A stretch of 64,000 nt of DNA from Monosporascus cannonballus. Its lineage: Eukaryota > Ascomycota > Sordariomycetes > Xylariales. The position numbers were made by a program, and so were the translations under genes. The stretch is taken from the NCBI GenBank assembly GCA_004154925.1, contig QJNS01000085.1:1-64000 (forward strand). Direction: 5' to 3'. How positions within the stretch are numbered: the first letter of the stretch is position 1; each line of letters begins with the position of its first letter. Of the stretch, positions 35,773-46,969 are shown one piece after another. The notes beneath the pieces were generated by a model, which was not told the origin of the DNA, did no database searches, and saw only the letters and a list, made by a program, of their open reading frames with translations.

Positions 35773-36497
35773 ATGTTCCGAGCTTCCATCGCCTTCGCGG
35801 CGCTGACTGCGCTCTCACTGGTCTCTGCCCAGGCCCAATCCAACTCCACCTTTGTCCTCCCTAACCCCGACGAGGTCGATCTTGGTCTTCGCGCAACATG
35901 GTGCCGATCCCAAAGCACTGCATGCAACAATCTATGTCAGCGGGCCAGGGTTAATAGTTGCGAACTCGTATGTTCTGTCCTTCTCTAATTCCCTCGTCCA
36001 CTTTCCTCTCCTGCTAGCTCCCCGAGATTCTGTACTGACAACTGGAATTCAGGACACTCTCGACTTCAGTTGTGTCTGCTCCAACGATGAGTCCCCCGAT
36101 TTCAACCAGTACAGGGACACAATTCCATTCGTAAGTTAGCCTAGCCAGCTCGCTGCCACCTCTTTCTAACTGAACTCTGCAGTTCGTTTGCAAGCAACTC
36201 TTCCAGGATTGTATCGAAAGTCACCCCGACGATGCCAGGGGCCAGAGGAACTGCACGACAACCTACGATGAGAATTGCGGAACCGAAGATACCGCCGACG
36301 CAGCCAAGATCGATGCCCAGACGTCTACCTCGTCAGCGACCTCTAGTGCAACCGCTCCCCCGGAGACTTCAAGTGCAGGCTCGGAAGAGGCGACAACAAC
36401 CCCGTACTCTGGCGCTATGCCCACCAATATGCCGATTCAACACATTGGAAATGGCGTTGCTGCTGTGGCCATTGGCGTATTCGCGTACATGTTGTAA
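35773..36497 (+). CDS. Small secreted cysteine-rich GPI-type surface protein (DUF7707-like, 3 exons)
   Basis: Exons 35773-35967, 36053-36130 and 36183-36497, 195 residues, with donors GTATGT and GTAAGT and phase-0 introns. A signal peptide (MFRASIAFAALTALSLVSAQA) precedes a Cys-rich domain: WCRSQSTACNNLCQ, NSCEL, FSCVCSND, FVCKQLFQDC, RNC, ENCG. A Ser/Thr/Ala-rich spacer and a hydrophobic C-terminal tail (GNGVAAVAIGVFAYML) follow, as in GPI-anchored proteins. The Cys spacing resembles the fungal family I know as DUF7707; that name is from memory. Function unknown; probably a wall or plasma-membrane surface protein. Pyrimidine-rich leader sequence lies upstream. Confidence 0.85.
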
Positions 36498-38448
36498 GGC
36501 CGTGGTTTAGGAGAAGAAAGGGGTTGGCCCGGTCTCAGGTTGAGGTGTTTCCTGTGTATACCAAGTTTGCTTATCCGAGGATCAGGATGGCTTGTGCTCA
36601 GGCCTGTAATTATGAGGAGACAAGGAGAAGATAATGGTTACTAGTACCCATCCGGGACACGGGCTTCGCGTGTTTTGGTTACTCGCGCCCGTTGCACGCA
36701 TGACCCCTTACTCCGTAACTCTTTTGGCCGCATTAGCATGCCTTGTGCTAATCGCCTTCGCGTGGATATGGATGCTAGGGCAAATTCAGTCATTCTCGAT
36801 GATGTTCAGCATGGTAACGAGAAGGAAGGCTACATTACAACGAGATCGCAGAACGAGCGTATGAACGAAAAAATAGCTTGACACATATCCCTTAAATACC
36901 CACGTATCTCGTTTTTGTTCAATACTGGGTAGAAATCGGTATCCGCTCAAGCACCAGCAGGCTACATAGGTAGCCCAGCTTAGGTAAGGGGCTGATCTGT
37001 GCTGCTGCTAATAGCTTCGGTCCAACGAATCAAATACCCCCCTGGGGGCCTCAGTTTCTTATTCCGGCAATTAATGGTTGCCAGCCTGACGTGCAACTCG
37101 TATGTGGCCTTGTGGCGCCCGAGCGGGTCGGCGATCTCAGGCCTGTAGATCGTTTACAGCACTTCGCAGTCAGGGGGGGTTGGGGGGCCAGGGATATCCG
37201 CTCCTAGGATCGGGATCGTCCATCAAATGTAGAACGACTGCGATTATATCTGACTAAGTTTAAAGTTGCCTTAATCACTCTTGATCCGTTGATAGACTTC
37301 ACCGTGACAACGTAGATCCGGCCAACTATGATAATCAGAACGGAACGCTGTATCCGTTGGTTACATGGTCGCCCTGGGGCTTGTTCTGTGAGAGCGCCTG
37401 TGTTGCTGGCCCCTGAGAATTGTTGCTGCGATCTCCTGCGATTTATCACGGAGGCCGATTTCTGGCCGTATTGAGCTTAGAATGGTAGACGAAGTGGACT
37501 TCCACAATTGTGGCTATGAACTAGGATATCAATATATATTGTGTTGATAACTTCAGCGTCTTGCTTCCAGGGACCCCCGCGAATTTGGATCTCTGCTATT
37601 TCATACCTATAAGGTTGTCAAAGTGAAAAGATAAAAGCAGAAAGACTAGTGATGAGATATCCAAACAGAGTATTGCCCCCCGCATCCCTACCGACTATGG
37701 AACCCCCCCCCCCCTCCCCCTTTTCTCTCTCTTATTCTCTATATCTCATATAACTGTGGGGGACTCGACCATAGCTTATCAGAGAGGTCCTGAAGTAGAA
37801 CAAGTAATACTTGAGAAGGACAAGATTTGGTGACAGCCATGGGCCCTTGCAGATACCAATCATTTCCCGCTCCACTCGTGGAACAAGAATGGATCTACGT
37901 TACAATGAAGCCGCGAAATGTGGAACGGTTGAATAACATCCCAAATAAATAGGGCCGCCCTGCGAATATTTTGTCAACCATTAGCTGAAAGTCGGATATA
38001 GCTGCAGGTTAACTCTGCGGGTTCTCTCATGCAGGCTACAAAACTTACCGGACCAAACGTGATTGCGCAGTATACAACTACTTTCGGCCACATCCGATAT
38101 AGGTCTAAAGCCATGTGGAGGGGACAACTGGTTTGGAGTACTCCTCTGTACACAGTCTTTGTCCTGAGCCTTTCAGCTTTCGCACACAAAGCTTGTGTTA
38201 ATCGCTACAATGGAACTTGCGTTGCTGTGCTCCCCTGAGCCGACGGGGTCGGTGGACAATGGGATTGTTCAGAGAACCACCATTAAAGGTCTAGGGGAAC
38301 CCCTTTTCACTCGCTGAGAACAAGGTTTTCGTTTCCGCATTTGCGAGACGAAGGGAGTATAAGCGACTCTAGAGGATCGAATCTCCCATAGTATTCGGTA
38401 GACCCTTGGCGCAAGAAAAAGGACACAGTCGTCGACAGGTAATCGGCC
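36498..38448. other. Intergenic, no gene seen
   Basis: No supported gene. Features are a perfect inverted repeat GGCTAC-ATAG-GTAGCC at 36960-36975 and a long pyrimidine tract around 37695-37730. Confidence 0.45.
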
Positions 38449-41400
38449 ATGGAGTCGCCTATGTCTCGACTCTCCTTCGGGGCGGAAATCGAATGCGCGG
38501 TGGCGCACCTGCCTAGCTGGCGCGAAGACCCGCACGCCAGCCACGCGGGCCTGCCGCCGCTCCTGCGGATCGACGAGACCGACGAGCGAGCGAGCGACGA
38601 GGTCCTGCAGTCGATACGGAACACGCTGAAAGAGCACGGTATCGGGGTCTACGAGCCGCCGACGCTAGGAGCCATGCCGAGCTCGCTCGTCGACGACCCC
38701 GCGGCGAAACTGCCGCGCCGTCTGCGGCACGCGGACAAGTGGCACGTGGGGATGGACTATACCGTGGAGGTCGACCCGCCGCTCCGGGCGCTGTACAACT
38801 GGCAGGACGTGGAGATCCGGACGCCGGCGTTCCGCGCCGGCGGCGACGGGGACGAGGCGCGCGCCGAGATCGCCTACGTGCTGGACCTGCTGCGCGCCCG
38901 CTACCGCCTGCACCTCAACACGTCCACGGGCTTCCACGTCCATGTCGGCAACGGCGCTGACTGGTTCCCCGCGGCCCACCTGCGCCGCCTCGGCGCCTTG
39001 GTCTGGGTCGCCGACCCCCTGCTCTCGCGCCTGCACCCACCCTGGCGCCGCGTCGGCGAGTATAGCAACAGCATCCGCTATTCGAGCGCGCTCGCGTGCG
39101 GCGGCGTCCGGACCGAGGGCGCCAATGCCATGGCTGCGGCGGCTGTGGCGCGAGGCCCCGATACTCACCTCAATCGTTCCAGCAACAACGCTGGGGGTAA
39201 TGGTGATCGCCACGACGCGCCAGGCGAGTCTCGGGGTTCGGGGGACGATGCCGGGCTTAACGGTAGCGAGGCGGCCCCGGAGGAAGCTGAAGAAGAGGAA
39301 CACACCTTCGAGCTGGCAGACGAGCAGAGAGAGTGGCTGCTGACTCATCTACCCAACCTCGAGACCAGGGCCCTATTCGTTAACCGCTGCATCGAGCTCT
39401 ACGGGAACCCGGACGTGCTTCTGCTGTCGGGGGACGAACTGTACCAGGTTCTCCTGGCGTGCGCGCCAGGCATCGAGGACGGGCAGGAGATACCGCCGTG
39501 GAGCGATATCCTGCGGAACTGGTGGCCGGACTGGGAGCCTGCCCCCGCTTCAGAGGACGGGGAGCAGGCCGGAGAGGATCACACCGAAGAGAATCAGGCC
39601 ATAGAGGTAACAGATGAGCAAGGAATGTGGCTGTTGACGTACTTGCCTGACGTAGAGACTAGGGCCTTATTCGTCAGCCACTGCATCGATATCTTCGGAC
39701 ACCACGATGTGCCTCAGCTATCGGTGGACGAACTGTACCAGGTTCTCCTGGCGTGTGCACCAGGCATCGAGGACGGGCAGGAGATACCGCCGTGGAGCGA
39801 TATCCTGCGGAACTGGTGGGGGCCGGACTGGGCGTCTGCGGACTCGCTGCAGCACCCGCGACCCTTGAATCCCCGCAAGCTCGACGCGTCGGGCACGATC
39901 GATAGGTTCGAAGGCATCCTCGCGCGGGTGAGGCAGAGGCAGCGGGGCGGCGAAGACGGCGCCACGACCGAGCACGTGGAGGGATCAGCCCACGAAGAAG
40001 GACCCCTCGGCGCCGACGGGGAGGTCATGCAAGCTTTGTTGCGCGTCCTCGACAATGCCGCCAACTCGCCGGACGTAGATCCACTGGACGAGACCGCTCT
40101 CGATTACAAGGGGGTTGTTGACCGTTTCGGAGACCGCATCGGCCCCGACTTTTGGGAGGAGGCGCGCCGGCTGTCGCGGAACCGGCACGGCGACGGCGAG
40201 TCTCCGTCGCAGAAGGAGGACGGCGACAGCAGCGACGGGCCTCCTGCCTCTCTGCTCATTGGGAGGGGCAATGACCAGGACTCTTCGGCCCTCAGCCACG
40301 TGACGTCGACCCAGTCGTGGGAGAGCGGAGTCACCAGCGGTGAATACAACCCCGCGGCCTTCGACGCCCTCATGGGGCTTTACGAGACGCCGGCAGCGTC
40401 GCCGGAATCCTCGGAGCGCCCCGTCCCCGAAGTTTCCGCGGCCGTGAGGCGGATGATACTGAGTACGTCGTCCCCGGCCGACGCGCGCTCAAGAGGTGGG
40501 TCACAAACCAGTGCACAAGCGCCGTCGCCCGGGGATGGCCGGGGTAAGTCGCCGCCGCTACCCCCTCAACCTGACTCGTCGGCCCATAGCTTCGCCGCCA
40601 CGCCTGACAGTAAGCAGAGCACCGACGATAGCGTCGACAGCAACGGCGGATTCGACCCCCCGGGAACGCGGGCACTAGATAATTTCTTCGGCGCCATCGG
40701 CCCTCAGGGGAACACCGGAACCAACAACAACAATGACAACACCCTAGTCCGGCATCCGAATGCCCTGAGGAGCAATCCCGTCTCGCATGCCTCGCATCAC
40801 GGGCACGCGACGGCGGCTATCGGCGCCGGGGGCACCAAACTGCGTCCCCACGACGTATCCCAACTGACGGAGTCGTACATCGCAGACCCGGTCAGGCAAG
40901 GTTCGAACTGGGCGCGCATCGGGTGGGTGCCGACGGTCGCCGACCCCTCGGACCCGGGCGCGGACCACGCCCCGGGGGACTCGAAGGCCTGCAATGCGCA
41001 GTGCGCGGACCACCCGTGCGTGACGGCGCGCGACGGCGCGGCCGAGATCCTGGGGTGCGGGTACGCGGGGGCCGTGGGCGCGCTGCTCGGCCCGGCGCGG
41101 TCCGGGCGGCTGAACTACAACTTCCGGAACTACGTGCCCGAGCACTATAATTTCGACTACGACTACGACTACGACGGCGCGGAGGCGGGAGACGACGACG
41201 GCGGCGATATGGGCGATGACGACGAGCACGACGACGATAATATCCGCACCGTCGAGTTCCGCGAGGCCGCCGGCTCGCTGGACGGGGGCGGCTGGGTGCG
41301 CGTGTGGACCGAGATCTGCGTGGGCGTCGCCGATTGGTGTCTCAAGGCGCCCGCGGTCGATTACCTGGAGCTCCTGGACCGCGTCGCGGCCCAGGAAGAC

Positions 41401-41532
41401 AGGGACCAGAGCGGCGTGGAGCAGACGGACGACGAGAGGTACGATGTCTGCGACTTGCTGGACGATATGTGCTTGTTCGCGCAGGCGGAGTGGGTTCGGC
41501 AGCGCGAGAGGAGGGAAGGTCCGCCGATGTAA
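38449..41532 (+). CDS. Large amidoligase-family (COOH-NH2 ligase) protein with split domain
   Basis: Single exon, 1,027 residues. The N-terminus carries the first half of the glutamine-synthetase-like amidoligase fold: FGAEIE (10-15), WQDVEIRTP (about 120-127), STGFHVHVGNG (about 161-171), then SNSIRYSS (about 207). The C-terminal half, LNYNFRNY (about 888) and RTVEFREAAGSLDGGGW (about 933), follows only after some 670 extra residues. Family members form amide bonds between carboxylates and amines with ATP; the substrate here is unknown. The insert is acidic and Ser/Gly/Pro-rich. It contains a tandem repeat of about 77 residues (about 285-361 and 385-461) with the shared block DELYQVLLACAPGIEDG. 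An Asp/Tyr run lies before RTVEFRE. All motif residues I expect are present, so it may be active. A polyadenylation-like AATAAA lies at 41691. It is convergent with the dehydrogenase gene. Confidence 0.85.
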   Translation: MESPMSRLSFGAEIECAVAHLPSWREDPHASHAGLPPLLRIDETDERASDEVLQSIRNTLKEHGIGVYEPPTLGAMPSSLVDDPAAKLPRRLRHADKWHVGMDYTVEVDPPLRALYNWQDVEIRTPAFRAGGDGDEARAEIAYVLDLLRARYRLHLNTSTGFHVHVGNGADWFPAAHLRRLGALVWVADPLLSRLHPPWRRVGEYSNSIRYSSALACGGVRTEGANAMAAAAVARGPDTHLNRSSNNAGGNGDRHDAPGESRGSGDDAGLNGSEAAPEEAEEEEHTFELADEQREWLLTHLPNLETRALFVNRCIELYGNPDVLLLSGDELYQVLLACAPGIEDGQEIPPWSDILRNWWPDWEPAPASEDGEQAGEDHTEENQAIEVTDEQGMWLLTYLPDVETRALFVSHCIDIFGHHDVPQLSVDELYQVLLACAPGIEDGQEIPPWSDILRNWWGPDWASADSLQHPRPLNPRKLDASGTIDRFEGILARVRQRQRGGEDGATTEHVEGSAHEEGPLGADGEVMQALLRVLDNAANSPDVDPLDETALDYKGVVDRFGDRIGPDFWEEARRLSRNRHGDGESPSQKEDGDSSDGPPASLLIGRGNDQDSSALSHVTSTQSWESGVTSGEYNPAAFDALMGLYETPAASPESSERPVPEVSAAVRRMILSTSSPADARSRGGSQTSAQAPSPGDGRGKSPPLPPQPDSSAHSFAATPDSKQSTDDSVDSNGGFDPPGTRALDNFFGAIGPQGNTGTNNNNDNTLVRHPNALRSNPVSHASHHGHATAAIGAGGTKLRPHDVSQLTESYIADPVRQGSNWARIGWVPTVADPSDPGADHAPGDSKACNAQCADHPCVTARDGAAEILGCGYAGAVGALLGPARSGRLNYNFRNYVPEHYNFDYDYDYDGAEAGDDDGGDMGDDDEHDDDNIRTVEFREAAGSLDGGGWVRVWTEICVGVADWCLKAPAVDYLELLDRVAAQEDRDQSGVEQTDDERYDVCDLLDDMCLFAQAEWVRQRERREGPPM
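39301..39836 (+). repeat. Tandem intragenic repeat in the amidoligase insert
   Basis: Two units of about 77 codons. The second parts, 39432-39525 and 39726-39819, are 94 nt each and differ at only two positions, both synonymous. The first parts differ at many amino acids. Confidence 0.85.
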
Positions 41533-41690
41533 GGGTACAACGGGGCGTGACGGGGATACGAGGTTACGATTGTACTGTGCACGGGGTTGGCGACAATGGC
41601 GCTTTGTTTCAGTTTACTTGTTTCCTGTTTCCTCCATGCCTGTTTCCTCGTTTTGGTATAGTAGCTAAACGTCGCGTTTTATGTAGGCTG

Positions 41691-41696
41691 AATAAA
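41691..41696 (+). promoter_or_regulatory. Polyadenylation-type signal after the amidoligase gene
   Basis: AATAAA lies about 160 bp after the stop codon at 41532, in the convergent intergenic space before the dehydrogenase gene. Confidence 0.35.
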
Positions 41697-41867
41697 AAAC
41701 CCTAACCCTCATTAATCCTCGATTGTCTTAACCGCCATACACGAGTGAGGGAACAAGTTGTCAAGGCACGAATGTACACATTGTCTAACTGCCATAGTAA
41801 ACTCTGACGGCGCCTCCGTGTCAAGTCAAATACTGCACGGGCTGTCTAACCGTGTCTTACCAATGTC

Positions 41868-43400
41868 TTAGCCTGCAACCGCAGTGGGCATAGTGCCGAC
41901 GTTCTTGGCCTCCGTGGCTAAAGCCTCTCCGACGCCTGCCTCGCGAGCGGGCGCCGTTGAGGCATGTTCTTTGTTCCAGTCTGCAATCTGTTGACACACC
42001 CCTTCCATGGTCGTGTAGACCGGCGTGTAGCCGAGTCCGCCTTCGTCTACGCTCTTCTGGGCAGCAGCGTCAGTTGCAGGCGTATGCGTTCCGGCGGTGA
42101 ACACGCCCGGCTGTAGCATGGCGAGATCTCCCTTGGGCTTTGGCACGATCCACCGCAGGACAGGCATGGTGGACGTGATGTCGAACACCTCCACGATGTA
42201 GGCCAGCACCAGCATGAATGCTGGCTGCAGGTAGATGACGCGTATCCGAGGGGCCTCTACAGTCAATTCCAGCAGGCGGTAAAAGTCCCGGAACATGGGC
42301 GGCGGACCCTTGTCGGTGATGTTGAACGGTCTGCCGGCGCATTTGGGCATCTCGTCACTGCGCAGCAGGGCCGCTTCGAAGAGGAGATGGCCTAGAGAGG
42401 TGTGGCCCGCATGGACGAGGTTCTGGACCATGTTCGGAATCCAACTCGGGAAGCTGAACGAAAAGTTAGCCTAAATATATCATATAAACTTAAATTTAAA
42501 GCAATACCTGCCGGCCCGCAGGCAAGTGCCGACGACCATGTCGCTCTGACTGTTTCCGTAGATGCCGTTAGCCGGCCGGATAGCGCCCGTCCGGAAATCG
42601 GGCCTATTGGCTTCGCAAACGATGCGTTCGGCGACAGCTTTGGTGTGCGCGTAGTTGCCGAAGTACTGAGAATGCGGGCGGAGAGGTCTATCGAAGTCGG
42701 ACTCTTCGACGGCTTGCCAGTAGTTCCTTGGCCAACGACGGAAGGGATTGCCCCAGAATTTCACCGGTCGCAGCGACACCGAAGCAGAGGATGTCGCAAT
42801 GAAAACAGTCGCGCCCGCTGCTTTGGCTGCGTCCATCACGTTTTGCGTGCCGTCGATGTTGACGCGCTTCACGCTGTCATACGTCCTGAGGGACCGCTGT
42901 CCGACAACGATGAGCGCTGCGGTGTGAAACACGGTTAGCGGGAGCTGGGCGACACTTGAGGGCCAGGGCTTCGCAAAGGCCCTCTCCAAGGCAGACGGCG
43001 AGGTTATATCCGTCTGCACAAAATCAACCTCGGTGACGGGGCCCGTCGTCATGTCCGCCCTGCCAGGCTTGCGGAAGTCCAGGATTCGGATGCTTTCCGG
43101 AGGCTGCCCGCGCTCTAGGAGATGAAGGACGATCTGACCCCCCACGCCACCACATCCGCCAGTAATAACATATCGACGGTCGAGTTTGGGCGGCAGATGC
43201 CGGCTCCAATCGATTGACTTCGCCTTAATTCGCTGGTAGGTGTCCTTGATCTCTTGATCTGTCCAGCGGTTTGGTGTGAGGGCCAGAACTTCTGGTGGCG
43301 TCTTTGTCAAAGCGCTGTTAAGCTTCAAAACCCAAGCTAAGCCAAGCGCTAACAGGACACCGGCGGCGCCGAGTACTACTTGCCCGGGAGCGAAGTCCAT
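41868..43400 (-). CDS. Membrane-anchored 3-beta-HSD / sterol-type NAD(P) dehydrogenase (2 exons)
   Basis: Exons 43400-42508 and 42453-41868, 492 residues. The 54-bp intron has donor GTATTG and acceptor TTCAG, phase 2. A hydrophobic N-terminal helix (VVLGAAGVLLALGLAWVL, about 8-26) suggests ER anchoring. A Rossmann fold follows with ITGGCGGVGG (79-88), HTAALIVVG, NIDGTQNVMDAA, a TSSASV stretch and the catalytic Y-x3-K (Tyr250, Lys254: NYAHTK). RPANGIYG is typical of 3-beta-hydroxysteroid dehydrogenases and sterol-4-alpha-carboxylate 3-dehydrogenases. It probably oxidises a sterol-like or other 3-beta-hydroxy substrate; which one cannot be told. The first ATG in frame (43400) is used; the frame is open further upstream without an ATG. 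Confidence 0.88.
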
Positions 43401-46077
43401 GATGCCGGCTGTCGAGGCGAAAACAATCAATAAGCTGTGTCGTGCATTCGGAACCTGATTAAATTGGGTTGAGCGTTTTTAAGTCCGTGCCCGGTATTTT
43501 AATAACTCAGCCGACAATACGAATACGGTCATCGCAATCGCTGGCATTGGATAGCTGGCCTAGGGCGGGCACGAAACACAGGACTATCCTGTCCCGAACT
43601 AACTTGGAGGAATCCACCAGGACATGCTCAAAACGGAAAGTGAATCCCCCCGCACTGTATCCTTCAAGTGGTTGGCCGAATATACTTCGAAAGTGTGGAG
43701 ATAATCTTAAGGAGTCAAGGGGTTGGACAGCAATAATGAATATATTGCCTTGCCCCTCGGGATGAACTAGTAAGATGAATCATTTGGACATTCTTCAATG
43801 TTTGCCCCGGGTTTCACAATGATAAATCCAAAAGCCACGTGGACAATGATTGCACTCTCTTTTCACCCAACGTATTGTGTCACAGCAATGCGACGAAAAG
43901 CCGGAAGGCCACAAGACCGAGGTGAACTTATGGATTCCAGCCTCTTTCTCCAGACGAGACTTATCTTCAGGGTGTCCTTGTTGTTCAGGGGCAGAGCGGG
44001 CTACTGTGGTGGCTTCCAACATGAAGGGGATCCTCCTACTCAACAGAACTCGTGTTTTGATCGTCAGATAGTCATTCCTTCGTTTCTTATAATGATCATT
44101 CAGGTCTCATTGCTGCTCCTCAACTACTCGATCGTTCACCCTTTAATGGCCGTCATGGAATTTTGATCCATGCCTTTTTCGCAAATGGAAATTTCCCATA
44201 TCATGTTCAAATTCGCGATGGCACGACCAGAAATTGATAACAGAAATACGAAAACGACAGAACAACGACCTATAGAAATTGACGTCAGCACACTTTGACG
44301 GGATATTCGTAAGAACCACAACATATACGACCGTCTTTGCTTTGTCCTCATGCTGAGAAGTGTGCGATATGATGGCTAGGTTTGTGGACACACATTCTCA
44401 AGAACTCCGGCCTACCCGTATTTACGTGACTCTATTCAAAGTAGCCACGGCATTCGTTCGTCTGGTTACGCCAGCTTTCTTGGTTCTTCACATGATAAAC
44501 GAAGTACCGTAGAATTGGGCTCTTGCGGCCCGTGACGCAGCCGGCAGGATTACGTTGCACCAGCGAGATGATGGGATTGCTGGAGAGACCAGTCTCAGTA
44601 CAGTTAAAAAGTGAGCAAAGTACGTACCCGGGCTCGTTCTCGAAATTCTGTCGGCGCCATTGGCCGGTCACAACATAGTATCTCATTGCTCCTAAGGAGA
44701 TTAGTCTCGAAGCAACCTGAAGGCGAACAGAGACTATACTTACGAGTTGGCACGAATCCGCTCCTGCGGATTGGTCGGGCCGCGAGTTTGGAGAGGCGCA
44801 GCTGGGGGGATCAGTTGTAGTTCAGCCTGTGTATGGTCTCTGGGGTTACCATGATGAGGGTGGGTTGGATAGAGGTGATGCCAGAGCTACGTGAATCAAT
44901 TAGCAGTACAGCCTTGGTACAGACGAAGTACGTACCGTGTTGGTTTTCTGAAAAACACGGCCACAGGCCAAACCCGGGCTGACCTCACAAAAGCACCTAA
45001 ATAGATCAGTCTCGGTGCAATCTAAGATCAGTCTGTAAACATACAGCGCGTCGGCCCGGACGGACGAATGTACAGGCATAGGGCGGGGTATATCATGGAT
45101 CCCGGGAGTGCACCGCGCTCTCTTGCTGTCCTCTGCGATGTAGACACCTTCCCGTCACAGACTTTAGGTGCCTTTCGCGACGCGGTACCGAGAGTACAGC
45201 CTGAACGCCAGTCCCGAATTCACGAACCAGGGATGGGTGTGAGAGTGCTTATGTCCTAGCTTGTTGTCAGCCTCCGATCGTGACACTGGTTATTCGAGGT
45301 GAACACCAGCATTCTATTCTAAATGTGAAGAGGAGCTTGGTGCTAATTGTATGCAAAGGAGTGATCGTGCAACCAGCGGATATCGACAGCGCTCTCGAGG
45401 AGTCCGAGGCTGACGCGATGGATGCCGCGGATCTTTATAAGAGCGGACATAGGCGAGGCTGTCCGAGTTACAAGGTCGACCAGCTCATATTGTTTCGCGG
45501 GCTCGTCTGCCACGCTGCTGGATATGTAGGACTGGAAACATGTTAGAATATGACTTGACCCGGTTATGTGATAGTGTCATGATGTAAAGGGCACCATATG
45601 TGGTCATGTCTCTATCGGGAATAGGTTTCAAACCGGCCAATGGAACCAGCACGGCCTCTAAAGTGAATTCTTAACCCCTGAGATATTGGTTCTCTGCCGA
45701 AGTATATCATTTGACGAGCCAAATGTAACATATGATCCTCGTAGCAAGGGATCACTACCATTCCCCCTTTCTCTCAGTGCTGAGCTGCCTCGTCGACATA
45801 TCTTCTACGAATCGGAAGACCTGAATAATCTCTAATGCTACGGTGATTGGCATCCAAGTAGTTCGCAGAAGCGGGGCGCATTACGTCATCTCAACATGCC
45901 ACATCCACGTAAGTAACTTTCAGATTCAGGACCGGCCAATCTGCCGGTTAACGATGGGCCTCCTATTTATGGATACTTACGTAGACTCCCTACACAGCAT
46001 AAGCACCTTCACCCAAGCCCGGAGCAGATACATCAATACACGGCCCCACAGTTGGTCTTCTAACTAATAACTTCACC
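43401..46077. other. Intergenic, possibly decayed sequence
   Basis: No intact gene. Short open frames on both strands. Around 44580-45030 two minus-strand fragments share a CTET motif, but they are too broken to call. Confidence 0.4.
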
Positions 46078-46969
46078 ATGATAAGGAAAGGCGGCGGCAT
46101 GGTGGCCGTGAACCCGTTCGGCGAGGCCTGGCGGCGGAAGCTGAACATGAAGCCCAGCGGGCCGATCTACTTCGGGCCCTTCGAGGTCACGTCCCAGGTA
46201 TCTTCGTCTGTCTATTAACTTACCTACTTACGAAACGCCAAACTGATAAGACGCCCCCCAGGTGTTCCTGACAACGCCCCACTCCTTCGCCCTCGTGAAC
46301 CTGAAGCCGCTGCTGCCGGGCCACGTGCTGATCTGCCCGCACGAGCCGCACAGGCGGCTGACGGACCTGTCGGCGCCGGAGCTCACCGACCTGTTCCAGG
46401 CGGTGCAGCGGGTGCAGCGGATGCTGGCGCGGCATTACTTCGCCTCCCCTCCCTCCTCTTCCCCCACCGCCAACGTCAACACCCCCACTAACCCTTCCTC
46501 CCCTCCCACGGCGGGAAGTTCGGGCAATGTCGACTCCGCCGCCCCGGTCCCGGCCCCGGCGGGCAGCCCCGAGGCGGGCTCCTTCAACATCGCGATCCAG
46601 GACGGCAGCGGCGCGGGCCAGACGGTGCCGCACGTGCACGTGCACGTGATCCCGCGCATCGCGGGCGCGACCGACAAGGACGCCGGCACCGTCGGCGACG
46701 CCATCTACGAGCGCATGGCGTCCGAGGACGGCAACGTCGGCGGCGCGCTGTGGGACCGCGACCGTCGGCCGGTGCCCGGCGGCGCCTTGGCGCGGATCGA
46801 GGACGCGAGTCGCCAGGCCAGGACCATGGGGGAGATGGAGGCCGAGGCGGAGCTGTTCCGTGGCATCCTGGCTGCCATGGCGAGGGAGGAGCTTCGTCGG
46901 GAGGGGGAGGAGCGTGGGGGCCGCGAGGTCGATGTTGGGGAAGAGAGGGTTGCAGGTGGTGATAGATGA
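46078..46969 (+). CDS. HIT-family hydrolase, FHIT/Aph1-like dinucleoside polyphosphatase (2 exons)
   Basis: Exons 46078-46197 and 46262-46969, 275 residues. The 64-bp intron (donor GTATCT, branch ACTGAT) is phase 0. FHIT-type enzymes cleave Ap3A/Ap4A into nucleotides. Seen: IYFGPFEVTSQVFLTTPHSFALVNLKP at the exon junction, LLPGHVLICP, then FNIAIQDGSGAGQTVPHVHVHVIPR with the histidine triad H-x-H-x-H (about 164-168), as in FHIT proteins. A Pro/Ser/Ala low-complexity insert of about 45 residues separates the helix ending MLARHYF from the NIAIQDG strand. The C-terminus is Glu/Arg-rich and probably helical. The ATG at 46078 was chosen because it opens the exon; a second ATG seven codons later is possible. 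Confidence 0.9.

Noticed and set aside
41698..41709. AACCCTAACCCT telomere-like repeat
   Set aside because: Only two units, within a 3' flank between ordinary genes. Too short to indicate a telomere or interstitial array.
44432..45030. Two minus-strand fragments sharing a CTET motif
   Set aside because: Short and broken by stops, with no recognisable domain. The similarity may be chance.
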